From positions 3,472,001 to 3,536,000 of the forward strand of contig KB899087.1 in assembly GCA_000378025.1 (NCBI GenBank): DNA of 64,000 nt, in the 5' to 3' direction. Shown piece by piece: positions 38,456 through 47,019 of this stretch. Source of the DNA: Xanthobacteraceae bacterium 501b (GTDB lineage Bacteria > Pseudomonadota > Alphaproteobacteria > Rhizobiales > Xanthobacteraceae). A program made the position numbers and the translations under genes. Within the stretch, counting starts at the first letter, position 1. Each line of letters begins with the position of its first letter. The notes under the pieces were generated by a model, which saw nothing but the letters and a program-made list of their open reading frames with translations, made no database searches and was not told the origin of the DNA.

Positions 38456-39724
38456 TCAGTTGGCGGCCTTGGCCGCGGGCGCGGCGGCAGGCGCGGCAGG
38501 CGCAGCGAGCGTGGCAGCGGGAGCGGCTATGGCAGGCGCGGCGGCGGCCGCGGCGGTCGACGAGCCGTCCGGCTTGCCTTCCACCGGATCGACCTTGGAG
38601 CCGGGCGTGGCGCGCTGGATGCCGCCGACGACCACTCGGTCGTCCGCCGAGAGGCCGGATTCGATCACCCGGTAGGCGCCGATCTGCTGGCCCACGGTGA
38701 CGATCTTCTGCTCGACCACATTGTCCTTGTTGACGACCAGCACGTACTTGCCCTGCTGCGCCGTGCTGATCGCGGTATCGGCGATCAGCACGGCGTTGGG
38801 GATCGTTTTCGCCGGGATGCGCACACGCACGAACAGGCCGGGCAGCAACGAGAGCTTCGGATTGTCGAACACGCCGCGCACCAGCAGCGTGCCGGTGGAA
38901 GGATCGATCTCGGGCGAGACATAGTCGAGGCGGCCCTTGTGGGGGTAATCCTCGCCCTCGTTCTGGAGACCGATATCGATCTCAATGTCCTTCACCTGCT
39001 CGATCGTCCGCCCCTCGGCCGCCAGCTTCTCCTTGATCATCAGCACCTGGTTCTCGCCAATGTTGAAATAGGCGTAGATCGGGTTCATCTCGACAAGGGT
39101 GGCGAGCGTGGTCGGCTGGCCGTGACCGACCAACTGGCCGACATCGGCGAGATGGCGGGTGGCGATGCCGTCAAACGGCGCGGTCACCGAGGTGTAGCCG
39201 AGATTGATGGTGGCGATTTCGACATTGGCCTTGGCCTCGTCGACCTGGGCGGCGGCCTCGTCGCGCGCGGCGCGGGCCTTGTCAACGGTGGCCTGCGAGG
39301 AGAAGTCCTGCTGGCCGAGCGTGGCCTGGCGCTGATATTCGGCCTGGTTGTTGGTGAGCTGTGCCTCGGCGGCGGCGAGCTGCGCCTTGGCCTGATCGAG
39401 ATCGGCCTGGTAGGTGTCCTGCTGGATGAGGAAGAGGCGGTCGCCCTTCTTCATCAACGCGCCGTCCTTGTAGTCGATCGACATCAGGAAGCCCTCGACA
39501 CGGGCGACCAGATCGACCGTGTTGATGGAAGACGTGTTGCCGGTAAAATGCAGGTAGCGCGTCACATCCTGCTGCAGCGGCGCGGCGACAGTGACCTGCG
39601 GCGGCGGCGGGGCGACATATTTGTTCTCTTCCGAGCACGCCGCCAGCAGCACGGACATCATCCCGACGCCGAGCCATCCGGCTCCCGCACGCCGCCGACC
39701 GGCCTTACTCACGCTCGGACCCAT
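38456..39724 (-). CDS. RND efflux periplasmic adaptor lipoprotein (AcrA/MexA-like)
   Basis: I chose the ATG at 39724 (MGPSVSKAGRR) because GGGAGAG lies 4-5 bases upstream; the ORF extends to 39889 without signal. A lipobox (SVLLAAC) predicts a lipid-anchored protein. A barrel-sandwich lipoyl domain (DLVARVEGFLMSIDYKDGAL), a coiled-coil hairpin rich in Ala/Gln (QADLDQAKAQLAAAEAQL) and a beta-barrel domain follow. The C-terminal 40 residues are an unusual Ala/Pro tail. It is the first gene of the efflux operon and bridges the permease to an outer-membrane channel. Confidence 0.95.
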   Translation of the reverse strand: MGPSVSKAGRRRAGAGWLGVGMMSVLLAACSEENKYVAPPPPQVTVAAPLQQDVTRYLHFTGNTSSINTVDLVARVEGFLMSIDYKDGALMKKGDRLFLIQQDTYQADLDQAKAQLAAAEAQLTNNQAEYQRQATLGQQDFSSQATVDKARAARDEAAAQVDEAKANVEIATINLGYTSVTAPFDGIATRHLADVGQLVGHGQPTTLATLVEMNPIYAYFNIGENQVLMIKEKLAAEGRTIEQVKDIEIDIGLQNEGEDYPHKGRLDYVSPEIDPSTGTLLVRGVFDNPKLSLLPGLFVRVRIPAKTIPNAVLIADTAISTAQQGKYVLVVNKDNVVEQKIVTVGQQIGAYRVIESGLSADDRVVVGGIQRATPGSKVDPVEGKPDGSSTAAAAAAPAIAAPAATLAAPAAPAAAPAAKAAN

Positions 39725-40181
39725 TCCACTCTCCCGTGGCGCCATTTCCGCCACCGGACTATACCGCCGACCGCCCCCTTGTCTAGTTACGCCTACTTTC
39801 GCGTATTCAATAAAAAGAAATGTTCCAGAAATAGAAAATAGAGAAATGTACAGACGTGATCTTGCACATCCGGCCGCGCGAGGACGCACCGAATCCCGCT
39901 TCGGCCGGTTCTTTCTCCGCCGGAAACCGGCGCTATAGTTCGCCTCACCCGTAGTGCATGCGGCACTTGGGCACCTTTTGGGCGCTGATCGAGGCTGCCC
40001 GCAGCGGCCTGTACCGAAAGATCTTGCACCGCTGCCCGGCTGCCGCGCCGGGTGTCAGCCACCTGCGTTCGAGCCGCCCGGACGGCTCGACTTTTACCGC
40101 GCATCGACTAGGCTGCACCGGCGCGGCGAGCTCGCAGCCCGAGTTCCGGTCCGGACGCCGCGCCGGACCGCGAGGCCCTCA
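39725..40181. promoter_or_regulatory. Divergent promoter region between efflux operon and secreted-protein gene
   Basis: This 457-bp gap separates divergent genes. Bases 39,785-39,850 are strikingly AT-rich in a GC-rich setting, as expected for the efflux-operon promoter. An imperfect inverted repeat (ATGTACA at 39846-39852 and TGCACAT at 39863-39869, 6 of 7 paired, 10-base spacer) could be a repressor site. I see no gene here; the longer plus-strand frame starting near 39954 lacks protein character before 40182. Confidence 0.4.
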
Positions 40182-40580
40182 ATGTCGCACACGTTCTTTC
40201 GTCGCCGCGCCCTCTTCGCCACCCTGTCGCTCGCGGTCCTGCCGGCGACGGCGCTTCTGCTGCCGGGTGCCGCGCCGGCCGCCTTGGCGCAGGCGGGCGA
40301 CGCCCGCTTCGCCGGCCTGTCGCTCACCCATGGCGACCTGTTCACCGATGACGTGGGAACGGTGATGGGGGTGACGGTGACCAACAACACCGCCGCCACA
40401 GTCGGCTCGGTCACGGTCGCATGCAGGTTCACCGCCAAGGGCAAGCCGGCGGGTTTGGCGGGCACCACCATCTACAACATCGTCGCTGGCGCGACCGGCC
40501 AGGACCGGGTGAACCTGATGGGCCCGAAGGCCGACGCCGCCAGCTGCGCCATCACGGCCATCGGCCCGCCGCTGAACTGA
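40182..40580 (+). CDS. Small secreted protein of unknown function
   Basis: From the ATG at 40182 (MSHTFFRRRALFATL) the 132-residue product has a basic N-region and hydrophobic core, with a likely signal-peptidase site near ALAQAGD. A mature domain of about 90 residues follows, with beta-strand character and conserved-looking blocks GVTVTNNTAATVGSVTVACR and YNIVAGATGQDRVNLMG. The latter resembles proteins with FxLyD-like or immunoglobulin-like beta folds that interact outside the membrane. I do not recognise a named family. It is a single gene, just upstream of the tRNA-Ser insertion site. Confidence 0.7.
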   Translation: MSHTFFRRRALFATLSLAVLPATALLLPGAAPAALAQAGDARFAGLSLTHGDLFTDDVGTVMGVTVTNNTAATVGSVTVACRFTAKGKPAGLAGTTIYNIVAGATGQDRVNLMGPKADAASCAITAIGPPLN

Positions 40581-40631
40581 GGCAGGCGTCCCGCGCCGAC
40601 CCGCCGGAAGCCGGCAGGATGCCGGCCCGCC

Positions 40632-40648
40632 AGGCCGTCCGACGGCCT
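40632..40648 (+). terminator. Hairpin downstream of the small secreted-protein gene
   Basis: AGGCCGT-CCG-ACGGCCT forms a 7-bp perfect stem with a 3-base loop 51 bases after the stop codon. A short TTTT follows about 10 bases later. This is weak for an intrinsic terminator, since the T-run is short and not adjacent. Confidence 0.35.
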
Positions 40649-40661
40649 GAGGCCGTGCTTT

Positions 40662-42494
40662 TCAACAGCCGGGCACGATTGGTGTCGCGTCCGTGTGCGT
40701 GACGCTTGCCAGAGTGGCGCGCTTCGCTATATTCCGCGCCTCTTCGATGCGTCGCGGGCGTGCCCCGCCGCGATCGAAGGCATCCGGCCCCGGGCCGGCG
40801 ACGGAGGGGTGGCCGAGTGGTTGAAGGCGCACGCCTGGAAAGTGTGTATACGGGAAACCGTATCGCGGGTTCGAATCCCGCTCCCTCCGCCATTTCAGTC
40901 CCAAACTGGGCACGCCGAGCGTAGCCGATTTCCCTCCTGAGACGGCAGCCAGCGTTCTGGGCAGGTCTCCCTTCGATCCGATGATGCGGACTTCATTGGC
41001 TCCAACCTCCACGCGCTGAGCCAAGGAGCGCAAATGATCGCGCCTGTAGCCGCCGCCTTCGATGCGCATGCGCCTGCGGGCTATTTCGGCGAAGCGCGCC
41101 ACCATGGCGGGCGTGACAGTGTCCTCGCCTGACGTTGCGAGCAACGATTGCGCGCGGACAACATCCGCCTGCGCCTGATCGCGGATCGCCTTCAGTCCGT
41201 CGATGCGCTCTTTTAGCGCCGGATCGGTGATGTCGGCCACGCCTGATTCGATGGCGTCATAGAGCCGGCGCAACCGCTGATCGGCCTCGGTACCACGCTT
41301 GTTGAGTTCGGCAATATGCTCGCGGCGACGCTCAAGCCGCTCCTGGCGGTGCGTGAGCATGGAAGCGAGGATCTCCTGTAACCGCTCGGGCTGGAGAAGA
41401 CGCTGCTCGATATGGCTTGCCACCAGCGTGTCGAGCGTCTCCATCGGTATGGCGCGGCCGGCACAACCGGTCTCGCCCTGCCGCGCCTTGATGGAACAGG
41501 CGTAGTAGCGATAGCGCCCGCTCTTGCCGGTGCGGATGGTCATCGCCCCGCCGCACTGGGCGCAATAGCAGATCCCGGTGAGCAGCGTCGGACCGCTCAC
41601 CACGCGCGGCGGGACGATCTTCGGATTACGGGCCTGAAGCTGCTCCTGCACGGCGTCGAAGACCTTGGCGTCGATCAGCGGCGGCACGGCGACCACCACC
41701 ACCTCGCTCTCCGGTTTCTTCTGCTTGCTCTTGGAGCGGCTGTTGAACTGGTGTTCGCCGACATAGGTGCGGCGGGTCAGCACCCGGTGAAGCTGGCCGA
41801 TACCCCAGCGTCCGCCCGCGCGGGTGTAGATCCGGTTGCGGTTGAGATGGCTGACGATCGCCTTCACGCCCATCGGGCCTGACCGTCGGTCGCCATTGAG
41901 GGCGAGGTCGAAGATCAGCCGCACCGTGTCGGCGTGGAGCGGATCGATCTCCAGTTTCTTCTTCACCTTGGCGCCGCGCTGCTCGGCCTCAACCACGCGA
42001 TAACCGATCGGCGGACGAGCTCCGTTCCAGAAGCCCTGCCGGGCATTCTCCTTCTGTGCCCGCAGGACGTGCTTGGCGTTCTCCTTCGACTGATACTCGT
42101 CGAACAGTGCCATGATCTGCCGCATCATGACGTGCATCGGGTCGTCGCCCATCTCCTGGGTGATTGACACCAGCCGCACGCCGTTGCGGGCGAGCTTCCT
42201 GACATAAAATTCCAACTCGAAGTGATCGCGGAAGAACCGCGAGAAACTGTGCACCACCACGACATCGAATGGCGCCGGTTTCAGCGTACCGGCTTCGATC
42301 ATCCTCTGGAATTCGGGCCGGCGGTCATTGGTCGCCGACGCGCCCGGCTCCACATAGGTCTCGACCAGCTGATACCCGCGCGCCTGGCAATAGGCCTCGC
42401 CCTGCCGTCGCTGGTCCGGGATCGAGACATCGTGCTCGGCTTGCCGGGCTGTGGAGACGCGCAGATACAAAGCGGCACGGAGCGGAGCGGTCAT
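40662..42494 (-). CDS. Large serine recombinase (integrase) reading through tRNA-Ser
   Basis: The N-terminal resolvase domain has the nucleophile Ser14 in YLRVSTARQ and the arginine-containing [12 protein letters not shown] Recombinase domain (about residues 160-290), a zinc ribbon (Cys311, Cys314, Cys333, Cys344) and a coiled-coil hairpin (about 375-440) follow. Residues 535-564 ([20 protein letters not shown] onward) are the tRNA-Ser gene read in antisense. The final 46 residues are chromosomal sequence, so about 76 C-terminal residues are acquired by insertion. The enzyme should integrate and, perhaps with a helper, excise the element. A short conserved ORF lies just upstream. Confidence 0.93.
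   Translation of the reverse strand: MTAPLRAALYLRVSTARQAEHDVSIPDQRRQGEAYCQARGYQLVETYVEPGASATNDRRPEFQRMIEAGTLKPAPFDVVVVHSFSRFFRDHFELEFYVRKLARNGVRLVSITQEMGDDPMHVMMRQIMALFDEYQSKENAKHVLRAQKENARQGFWNGARPPIGYRVVEAEQRGAKVKKKLEIDPLHADTVRLIFDLALNGDRRSGPMGVKAIVSHLNRNRIYTRAGGRWGIGQLHRVLTRRTYVGEHQFNSRSKSKQKKPESEVVVVAVPPLIDAKVFDAVQEQLQARNPKIVPPRVVSGPTLLTGICYCAQCGGAMTIRTGKSGRYRYYACSIKARQGETGCAGRAIPMETLDTLVASHIEQRLLQPERLQEILASMLTHRQERLERRREHIAELNKRGTEADQRLRRLYDAIESGVADITDPALKERIDGLKAIRDQAQADVVRAQSLLATSGEDTVTPAMVARFAEIARRRMRIEGGGYRRDHLRSLAQRVEVGANEVRIIGSKGDLPRTLAAVSGGKSATLGVPSLGLKWRRERDSNPRYGFPYTHFPGVRLQPLGHPSVAGPGPDAFDRGGARPRRIEEARNIAKRATLASVTHTDATPIVPGC
40803..40892 (+). tRNA. tRNA-Ser (anticodon GGA)
   Basis: The acceptor stem GGAGGGG pairs with TCCCTCC (one G-T wobble), followed by discriminator G and an encoded CCA. 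The D-arm begins TGGCCGAGTGG. The anticodon GGA lies at 40837-40839 in the loop CTGGAAA. A long variable arm (TATACGG-GAAA-CCGTATC) is typical of serine tRNAs, and the T-arm is GCGGG-TTCGAAT-CCCGC. The gene appears complete. Its 3' end is the insertion site of the element to the right. Confidence 0.97.
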
Positions 42495-42518
42495 GGCGGA
42501 GCCTTTCGTGTCAGGCGG

Positions 42519-42629
42519 TCATTCCTCTCGGATCAGCACCTCCAGAATATCCCCGAACCATGCCTCAAAGACAGCAATCTCCGCCTCCGTCACCGGAATG
42601 TATTCCGGCCAGTCGTCGGTGACGGTCAT
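42519..42629 (-). CDS. Short conserved acidic ORF upstream of the recombinase (36 residues)
   Basis: The reading is MTVTDDWPEYIPVTEAEIAV followed by FEAWFGDILEVLIREE, ending 24 bases before the recombinase start. It is strongly acidic with an amphipathic helix. I recall similar short ORFs in front of serine recombinase genes in Hyphomicrobiales, which makes it a possible directionality factor or leader peptide. No strong ribosome site is visible, and the ORF could also start at 42740. Confidence 0.4.
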   Translation of the reverse strand: MTVTDDWPEYIPVTEAEIAVFEAWFGDILEVLIREE

Positions 42630-42953
42630 GGGGGTGGAGGTCGCCCGCTGTCGCGCTCGGCGTCGCGGCGGGGATTGGGAAGCGTACGTGTATAGGTCTT
42701 TAGGAATGCGGGTCGAACGGCAACGACGAGCTCCGGTCATACCGTAGAATGGACCGCTTTCGTGGGATCCTTGATGGCCGATGTGTGCGCCATTGTAACC
42801 GACTGCTCCCTAACGGAACGCAGATCACGTGCGCCTCACTCAGGTTCTTGTCGCTCTACTCCGATCCAACTCTGCCGTCGGAAAGCAGGTTCGGCCATAT
42901 GCGACGCGTGCGCAATGCCGTGCAGCAACTCACGAGGAGGATCGGCCCGCATT

Positions 42954-42975
42954 GACACAACATATTTGTTGTGTC
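42954..42975 (+). promoter_or_regulatory. Promoter/operator palindrome of the XRE-ImmA gene
   Basis: GACACAACA-TATT-TGTTGTGTC is a perfect 9-bp inverted repeat with a 4-base spacer, 8 bases before the start codon. It overlaps a consensus -35 box TTGACA (42952-42957), so a bound HTH protein would block the promoter; autoregulation by the adjacent XRE protein is likely. The rest of the gap from 42630 to 42983 shows no confident gene. Confidence 0.75.
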
Positions 42976-42983
42976 ACTCATCA

Positions 42984-44276
42984 ATGATGGCTGGTACAAC
43001 TTTTATATCCACGGACCGGCAGGCGCGCGACGCAGAGGAGGCACTGGCCGAACTGGATCGCGCTCTTTCGTCCGACCAAACCCTTAGATCAATGGTCGAA
43101 GGTCTACCCCCGCAGGTTGTTGAAGGCGTTCGCCGCTCCTTGAAAACGGAGCGTCGTGAACGAAGCGCTCTCTTAAATGCCTATCAGCTTGCTAGGGTCG
43201 GTGACTTCTCTCAACTTAAGGAACAAGCTGGAAACGATCCTGGTGCATTTCTCGTCGTGGCCAGGATAGTCCGCGGCCTTTCCCAGAAAGACTTAGCAAG
43301 GAAGCTGGGGCTGCGTGAGCAGGCGATCCAGCGATGGGAGGCTGAACAATACCGTTCAATCAGTCTCTCCAACTTCCATAAGATCGCTCAGGCGCTCGGC
43401 GTCCGTTGGCATATGCAGGACATCGCCTCTTCCGATGGGCAATGGCCTCCAAATTATGACGTGACTAAAGCCGACCTCACGAAAGTTCTTCGTCACGCCC
43501 GCGAAAATGGCTGGCTTGAACCCAGCGATACGTCTGACGAGAACGCTACAGCAACACTCATTCGGTATGTCGGCGAACATGTAAATCGATATGGAACACC
43601 GTCGCTGCTGCGTACGGGTCTAAATGTAGTAGCCCACACCCAAGACTGGTCTCTTTTGTCTTGGAAAGCGCATGTCACGCGTCGTGCCGAAGTCATCATT
43701 GCCAAGCATAAGCCGAGATATCGGCCCGTTGATGTTTCTTGGCTGGTAGACCTTGTCCGCCTGAGCCAATATGATGACGGCCCTAAGCGCGCCGTCAGGC
43801 TCCTGCTCGACCATGGAATCGTTCTTGTAGCAGAGCCGCAGATATCCGGCATGTCGGTGGATGGAGCCGCTTTTCTCGTCGACGACGTACCAGTTATTGC
43901 AATGACTGCACTACGCGACACACTTGATAATTTCTGGTTCACTCTCCTCCACGAAGTCGCCCATGTGATCCTCCACTACCGCACGGGTCTCTCATCTGGT
44001 TTTTTTGACGATGTGACCTCGCCCGATTTAGACGAGTTCGAGGAAGAGGCAAACCAGTTTGCAAGTAACTTATTAATTCCCAACGAAATATGGAGCCGAT
44101 CCCCCGCCAGGATTGCAAAAACAGCTGAACCGATCGAGAAGCTGGCTGCTCAACTAAAGATAAATCCTGCCATCATATTTGGCAGGATTAGAATGGAACG
44201 AAATAACTACAGTATATTTTCAAATAAAATCGGCAGAGGCATGGTGCGCAAGCAACTTATTCTCAATATGGATTAG
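42984..44276 (+). CDS. XRE-type HTH plus ImmA/IrrE zinc metallopeptidase
   Basis: The 430-residue protein has an XRE-like helix-turn-helix near residues 90-140 (SQKDLARKLGLREQAIQRWE). Near residue 323 is an ImmA/IrrE gluzincin motif (HEVAHVILHY), with downstream acidic residues in FEEEANQFASNLLIP as zinc ligand and substrate pocket. Such proteins usually cleave a repressor or cognate regulator. I use the ATG at 42984 (MMAGTTF); no Shine-Dalgarno is visible and the mRNA may be nearly leaderless. The open frame extends to 42762 but crosses the operator. The gene is markedly more AT-rich than the chromosome and is coupled to the Beta gene. Confidence 0.88.
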   Translation: MMAGTTFISTDRQARDAEEALAELDRALSSDQTLRSMVEGLPPQVVEGVRRSLKTERRERSALLNAYQLARVGDFSQLKEQAGNDPGAFLVVARIVRGLSQKDLARKLGLREQAIQRWEAEQYRSISLSNFHKIAQALGVRWHMQDIASSDGQWPPNYDVTKADLTKVLRHARENGWLEPSDTSDENATATLIRYVGEHVNRYGTPSLLRTGLNVVAHTQDWSLLSWKAHVTRRAEVIIAKHKPRYRPVDVSWLVDLVRLSQYDDGPKRAVRLLLDHGIVLVAEPQISGMSVDGAAFLVDDVPVIAMTALRDTLDNFWFTLLHEVAHVILHYRTGLSSGFFDDVTSPDLDEFEEEANQFASNLLIPNEIWSRSPARIAKTAEPIEKLAAQLKINPAIIFGRIRMERNNYSIFSNKIGRGMVRKQLILNMD

Positions 44277-44284
44277 GAGCTATA

Positions 44285-45433
44285 ATGACGGCCAGGATCA
44301 AACCCCTTTATGTCAGCGCCCTCCGAATGAAAGCTGGAGAGCTTATGGGCGTCAGAGACTTGGCTCCCGATGTAGCAGACCGCGTCCTTCCTCGGTTCAT
44401 CGTCCCGCCACAAGCCGAACGGGAAAACGAGCTGCAGCCCCGTTTTCTTGCGGGGGAACGTTTCCCAGACATCAGCGCCGCCCTGGCAGCGCACTGGATT
44501 CAACGCGACGCGCTAATCGAATCCACCTATCTGATCGACGAGTTCGGCCGGGATCGTATGGGCCTTTGGCTGCCCCGGATGTTTGAAAGCGCCCGCAAAG
44601 CCCGCGCCTGCCCGGTTCCGCTGGTCACTGTTGATGAGCTTCTGAGCAGCGCCGGGACCGCTTACAAATCCTGTATCGATACCAGGGCGTCTCTAAAGTT
44701 TGGCATCGTCTTCTCATCCGGAGATTTCGCTGACAGCGAGCTATTGAAAAAGGCAGTGGGCGCGCTTGAGAAGTTGAACCTCACGCCTCAAGACTGTTTG
44801 GTGATCGCGGACTTCCATGACGCCGACTTCGCCAACGCGGATGTGGTGGCACCCGTTATTGCTGGTGTTCTCGAGATGGTGCAAACATCCGCGCTGTGGC
44901 GGCAGATTGTGTTCCAAGGCACCAATTTTCCGGAGACGAATCCCGCCGATCCTGGCAGTCACGCGATTGTTCCACGAAATGAGTGGATTGCTTGGCGGAA
45001 GGCGGTCCGCTTCGAGCCATCGACTGCTGACCACATGATCTTTGGTGATTACGCTGCCGACTGCGCCAAGATTATTTTCAAGAACGGCGGCGGTGCAGCC
45101 GCTATCAGGCACTATCGCTATGCGACACCGGATGCGTGGCTTGTTCAGCGTGGGGCCGACACCGGTACTCACGCCGAAATCATGCGGAAGGTTTGCCAAG
45201 AAATCGTGGCGAGTGGGTGCTTTGCAGGCCGCACCTTCTCATCGGCGGATGAATACATTTTCCGTACGGCCCATAACGCGGGACGGCCGGGCAGCGCAAA
45301 GGAATGGCGCGCCGTCAACACCACACACCACATCACTCGGGTGATCGCGGATGTTGGCAGCGTGAGGGGCTTTGAGCCTAAGCGTGCCATAGAGCCTGCA
45401 GACGATCAGATGGCTTTATTCATCGGTCAATAG
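44285..45433 (+). CDS. Beta protein family (phage-type 'beta')
   Basis: The 382-residue protein fits the Beta-protein family (PF14350, by recollection). Features are an N-terminal PLYVSALRMKAGEL, a central FGIVFSSGDFADSELLKKAV, a WIAWRKAVRFEP block and a C-terminal segment with RYATPDAWLVQRG. An AGGAG overlapping the stop of the preceding gene indicates coupling to the XRE-ImmA protein. Family members occur in phage and island accessory loci, including the P4 gop-beta-cII region that has anti-phage activity. Biochemical role unknown; a partner or target of the metallopeptidase is a reasonable inference. Confidence 0.8.
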   Translation: MTARIKPLYVSALRMKAGELMGVRDLAPDVADRVLPRFIVPPQAERENELQPRFLAGERFPDISAALAAHWIQRDALIESTYLIDEFGRDRMGLWLPRMFESARKARACPVPLVTVDELLSSAGTAYKSCIDTRASLKFGIVFSSGDFADSELLKKAVGALEKLNLTPQDCLVIADFHDADFANADVVAPVIAGVLEMVQTSALWRQIVFQGTNFPETNPADPGSHAIVPRNEWIAWRKAVRFEPSTADHMIFGDYAADCAKIIFKNGGGAAAIRHYRYATPDAWLVQRGADTGTHAEIMRKVCQEIVASGCFAGRTFSSADEYIFRTAHNAGRPGSAKEWRAVNTTHHITRVIADVGSVRGFEPKRAIEPADDQMALFIGQ

Positions 45434-45759
45434 AACAGACCGTCGCTCGTGCATTCTAGTCGACAGTGGTCAGATTCGCAAATGGCGGTTTCCAATGTTC
45501 ATCACGGCCGAGGCGAGCTCACTTTGCTCACACTCCGCCCTACGCGATGGCCAGCCCCTGCCGGTCCGTCGCGGCTGGGTCAAGGCCGTAGCCGCATCAA
45601 GGCTAGCGCTTCGCGCCACCGCTCACGCGGCTACGGCGGACCGGCCTACTGGTTCTTCGCGGAAGTTCTTTTCTTGTGAATGGCTTTGGTCGACGAGCCG
45701 AGATGTCATCGATTGGCGATAGGGTGCGGTCCTCCCGTTGACGTCGCTCGCATATCCGC
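45434..45759. other. Intergenic region after the Beta gene
   Basis: This 326-bp stretch contains overlapping plus-strand frames of about 75 codons (45449-45679 and 45495-45722) with no ribosome site and no recognisable similarity. A minus-strand frame overlaps the next gene. I see no RNA gene or clear terminator. Confidence 0.4.
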
Positions 45760-47019
45760 ATGATCGCCCATGTCACCCGCCGCGAGATGTACGATCTCGT
45801 ATGGACAGAGCCGCTTGAGACCGTCGCCGGCAAGCTCGGGCTTTCGCATTGGCGGCTGCGTGATTTATGCGTCCAGCATCGCGTGCCGCTGCCGACAGCG
45901 GCCTATTGGCGTGACAGAGCGGCCGGCAAGAACCCGAGGCAGACGATCTTTGCCTCCTCCGCTGATCCCGCCGTCGAGCTCATCAGCCTCGATCCGACGA
46001 GCCCGTCAGATCCCGTCATTGAGGAGCGCCTCGAAAGGGCGCGCAAGGCAGCGATCGCTCCGCGCCGACTGATGAAGCCGCGAGAGCCGAACACACGGAC
46101 GATCGAGTGGGGCCGGGTGGACAAACCCCACACTGCCGTATCGCTGACCGCCTATACGCTGCGCCGCGCCAAGCCGGATCACGACGGCATCATCGCGATT
46201 AGCGGGGAAGGCCTGCTCTCTATGCGACTGGAAGCCGGTTCGGTCGAGAGGGCGATCTTCATTCTCGACAGCATCGCGCGCGGGATAGAGGCGCGGGAGA
46301 TTTCCTGCACCCTCGCGGGCAAGCACGTCGAAGTCCGCCGGGGCGTCGACAAGGTTCCCTTCATCCTGGCGGAGACGATAAAGCGCCGAAAGCACGATCC
46401 GACGGTCGATGAGTTAAAGGCGGAGGAACGCTATCGGCGCTCGGCTCGCTACCGTGATTGGGATTTCACCTACGAACGCCAATATCCCGAGTTCGATTAT
46501 ATCCCGACCGGTGAGCTGACGATCTCCATTGAAGCCTGGAGCATGGACCAGCGCCGTCGCAACTGGCGGGACAACACCCGTGCGACCCTGGAGGCCCAAC
46601 TCGACTCCATCATTGAGGAGCTCCACGGCTGGATCGACTATCGGCGCGATCAACGCCTCAAAGACGAGCGCAACGCACGTCTCCGCCGCCGCGCGGAAGA
46701 AAACCGGAAGCGGACGGAGGCGCGCACCAAGCGCGAGGAGGAACGCGACGAACTGCTCGACGAGATCGTCGAGATGGGTCGCAAGGCCGAACAGCTGCGC
46801 TCCTGGATCGCCTGGGCGGAGGGTATCGAGGATGCCGAGACGCAGCGCATGCTGAGCTGGGGGCGCCTGCGTCTTTGCGAACTGGAGCGTGCGCTCGATC
46901 CCGCCTCGTTTGGCGATTGGCTGCGCGAGCGCACGCTGTTCCCGGAAGTCGATCCCTTCGAGCCGCTGCCGCGCGATCCCGATCTTGAGACACCGCCACT
47001 GCCGGACAGCTCGACCTAA
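45760..47019 (+). CDS. Mobile-element hypothetical protein with N-terminal HTH-like region and coiled coil
   Basis: The 419-residue protein begins MIAHVTRREMYDLVWTEPLE. Its first 50 residues (TVAGKLGLSHWRLRDLCVQH) look like a helix-turn-helix. A mixed middle domain of about 200 residues follows. Residues 280-350 are a charged coiled coil rich in Arg and Glu (RRRAEENRKRTEARTKREEE). I recall such proteins beside DUF3363-type relaxases on alphaproteobacterial islands, but no function is established. Its stop overlaps the relaxase stop by 4 bases in convergent orientation. Confidence 0.75.
   Translation: MIAHVTRREMYDLVWTEPLETVAGKLGLSHWRLRDLCVQHRVPLPTAAYWRDRAAGKNPRQTIFASSADPAVELISLDPTSPSDPVIEERLERARKAAIAPRRLMKPREPNTRTIEWGRVDKPHTAVSLTAYTLRRAKPDHDGIIAISGEGLLSMRLEAGSVERAIFILDSIARGIEAREISCTLAGKHVEVRRGVDKVPFILAETIKRRKHDPTVDELKAEERYRRSARYRDWDFTYERQYPEFDYIPTGELTISIEAWSMDQRRRNWRDNTRATLEAQLDSIIEELHGWIDYRRDQRLKDERNARLRRRAEENRKRTEARTKREEERDELLDEIVEMGRKAEQLRSWIAWAEGIEDAETQRMLSWGRLRLCELERALDPASFGDWLRERTLFPEVDPFEPLPRDPDLETPPLPDSST

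Noticed and set aside
35165..39841. Plus-strand ORF of 1558 codons
   Set aside because: Antisense to the RND permease and adaptor genes, which are unmistakable; a GC-codon-bias shadow.
40552..40893. Minus-strand frame reading [20 protein letters not shown], resembling many database proteins
   Set aside because: This is a well-known artefact: the antisense translation of tRNA-Ser in another frame.
45449..45722. Two overlapping ~75-codon ORFs after the Beta gene
   Set aside because: No ribosome site, no similarity and mutual overlap; not enough to call a gene.
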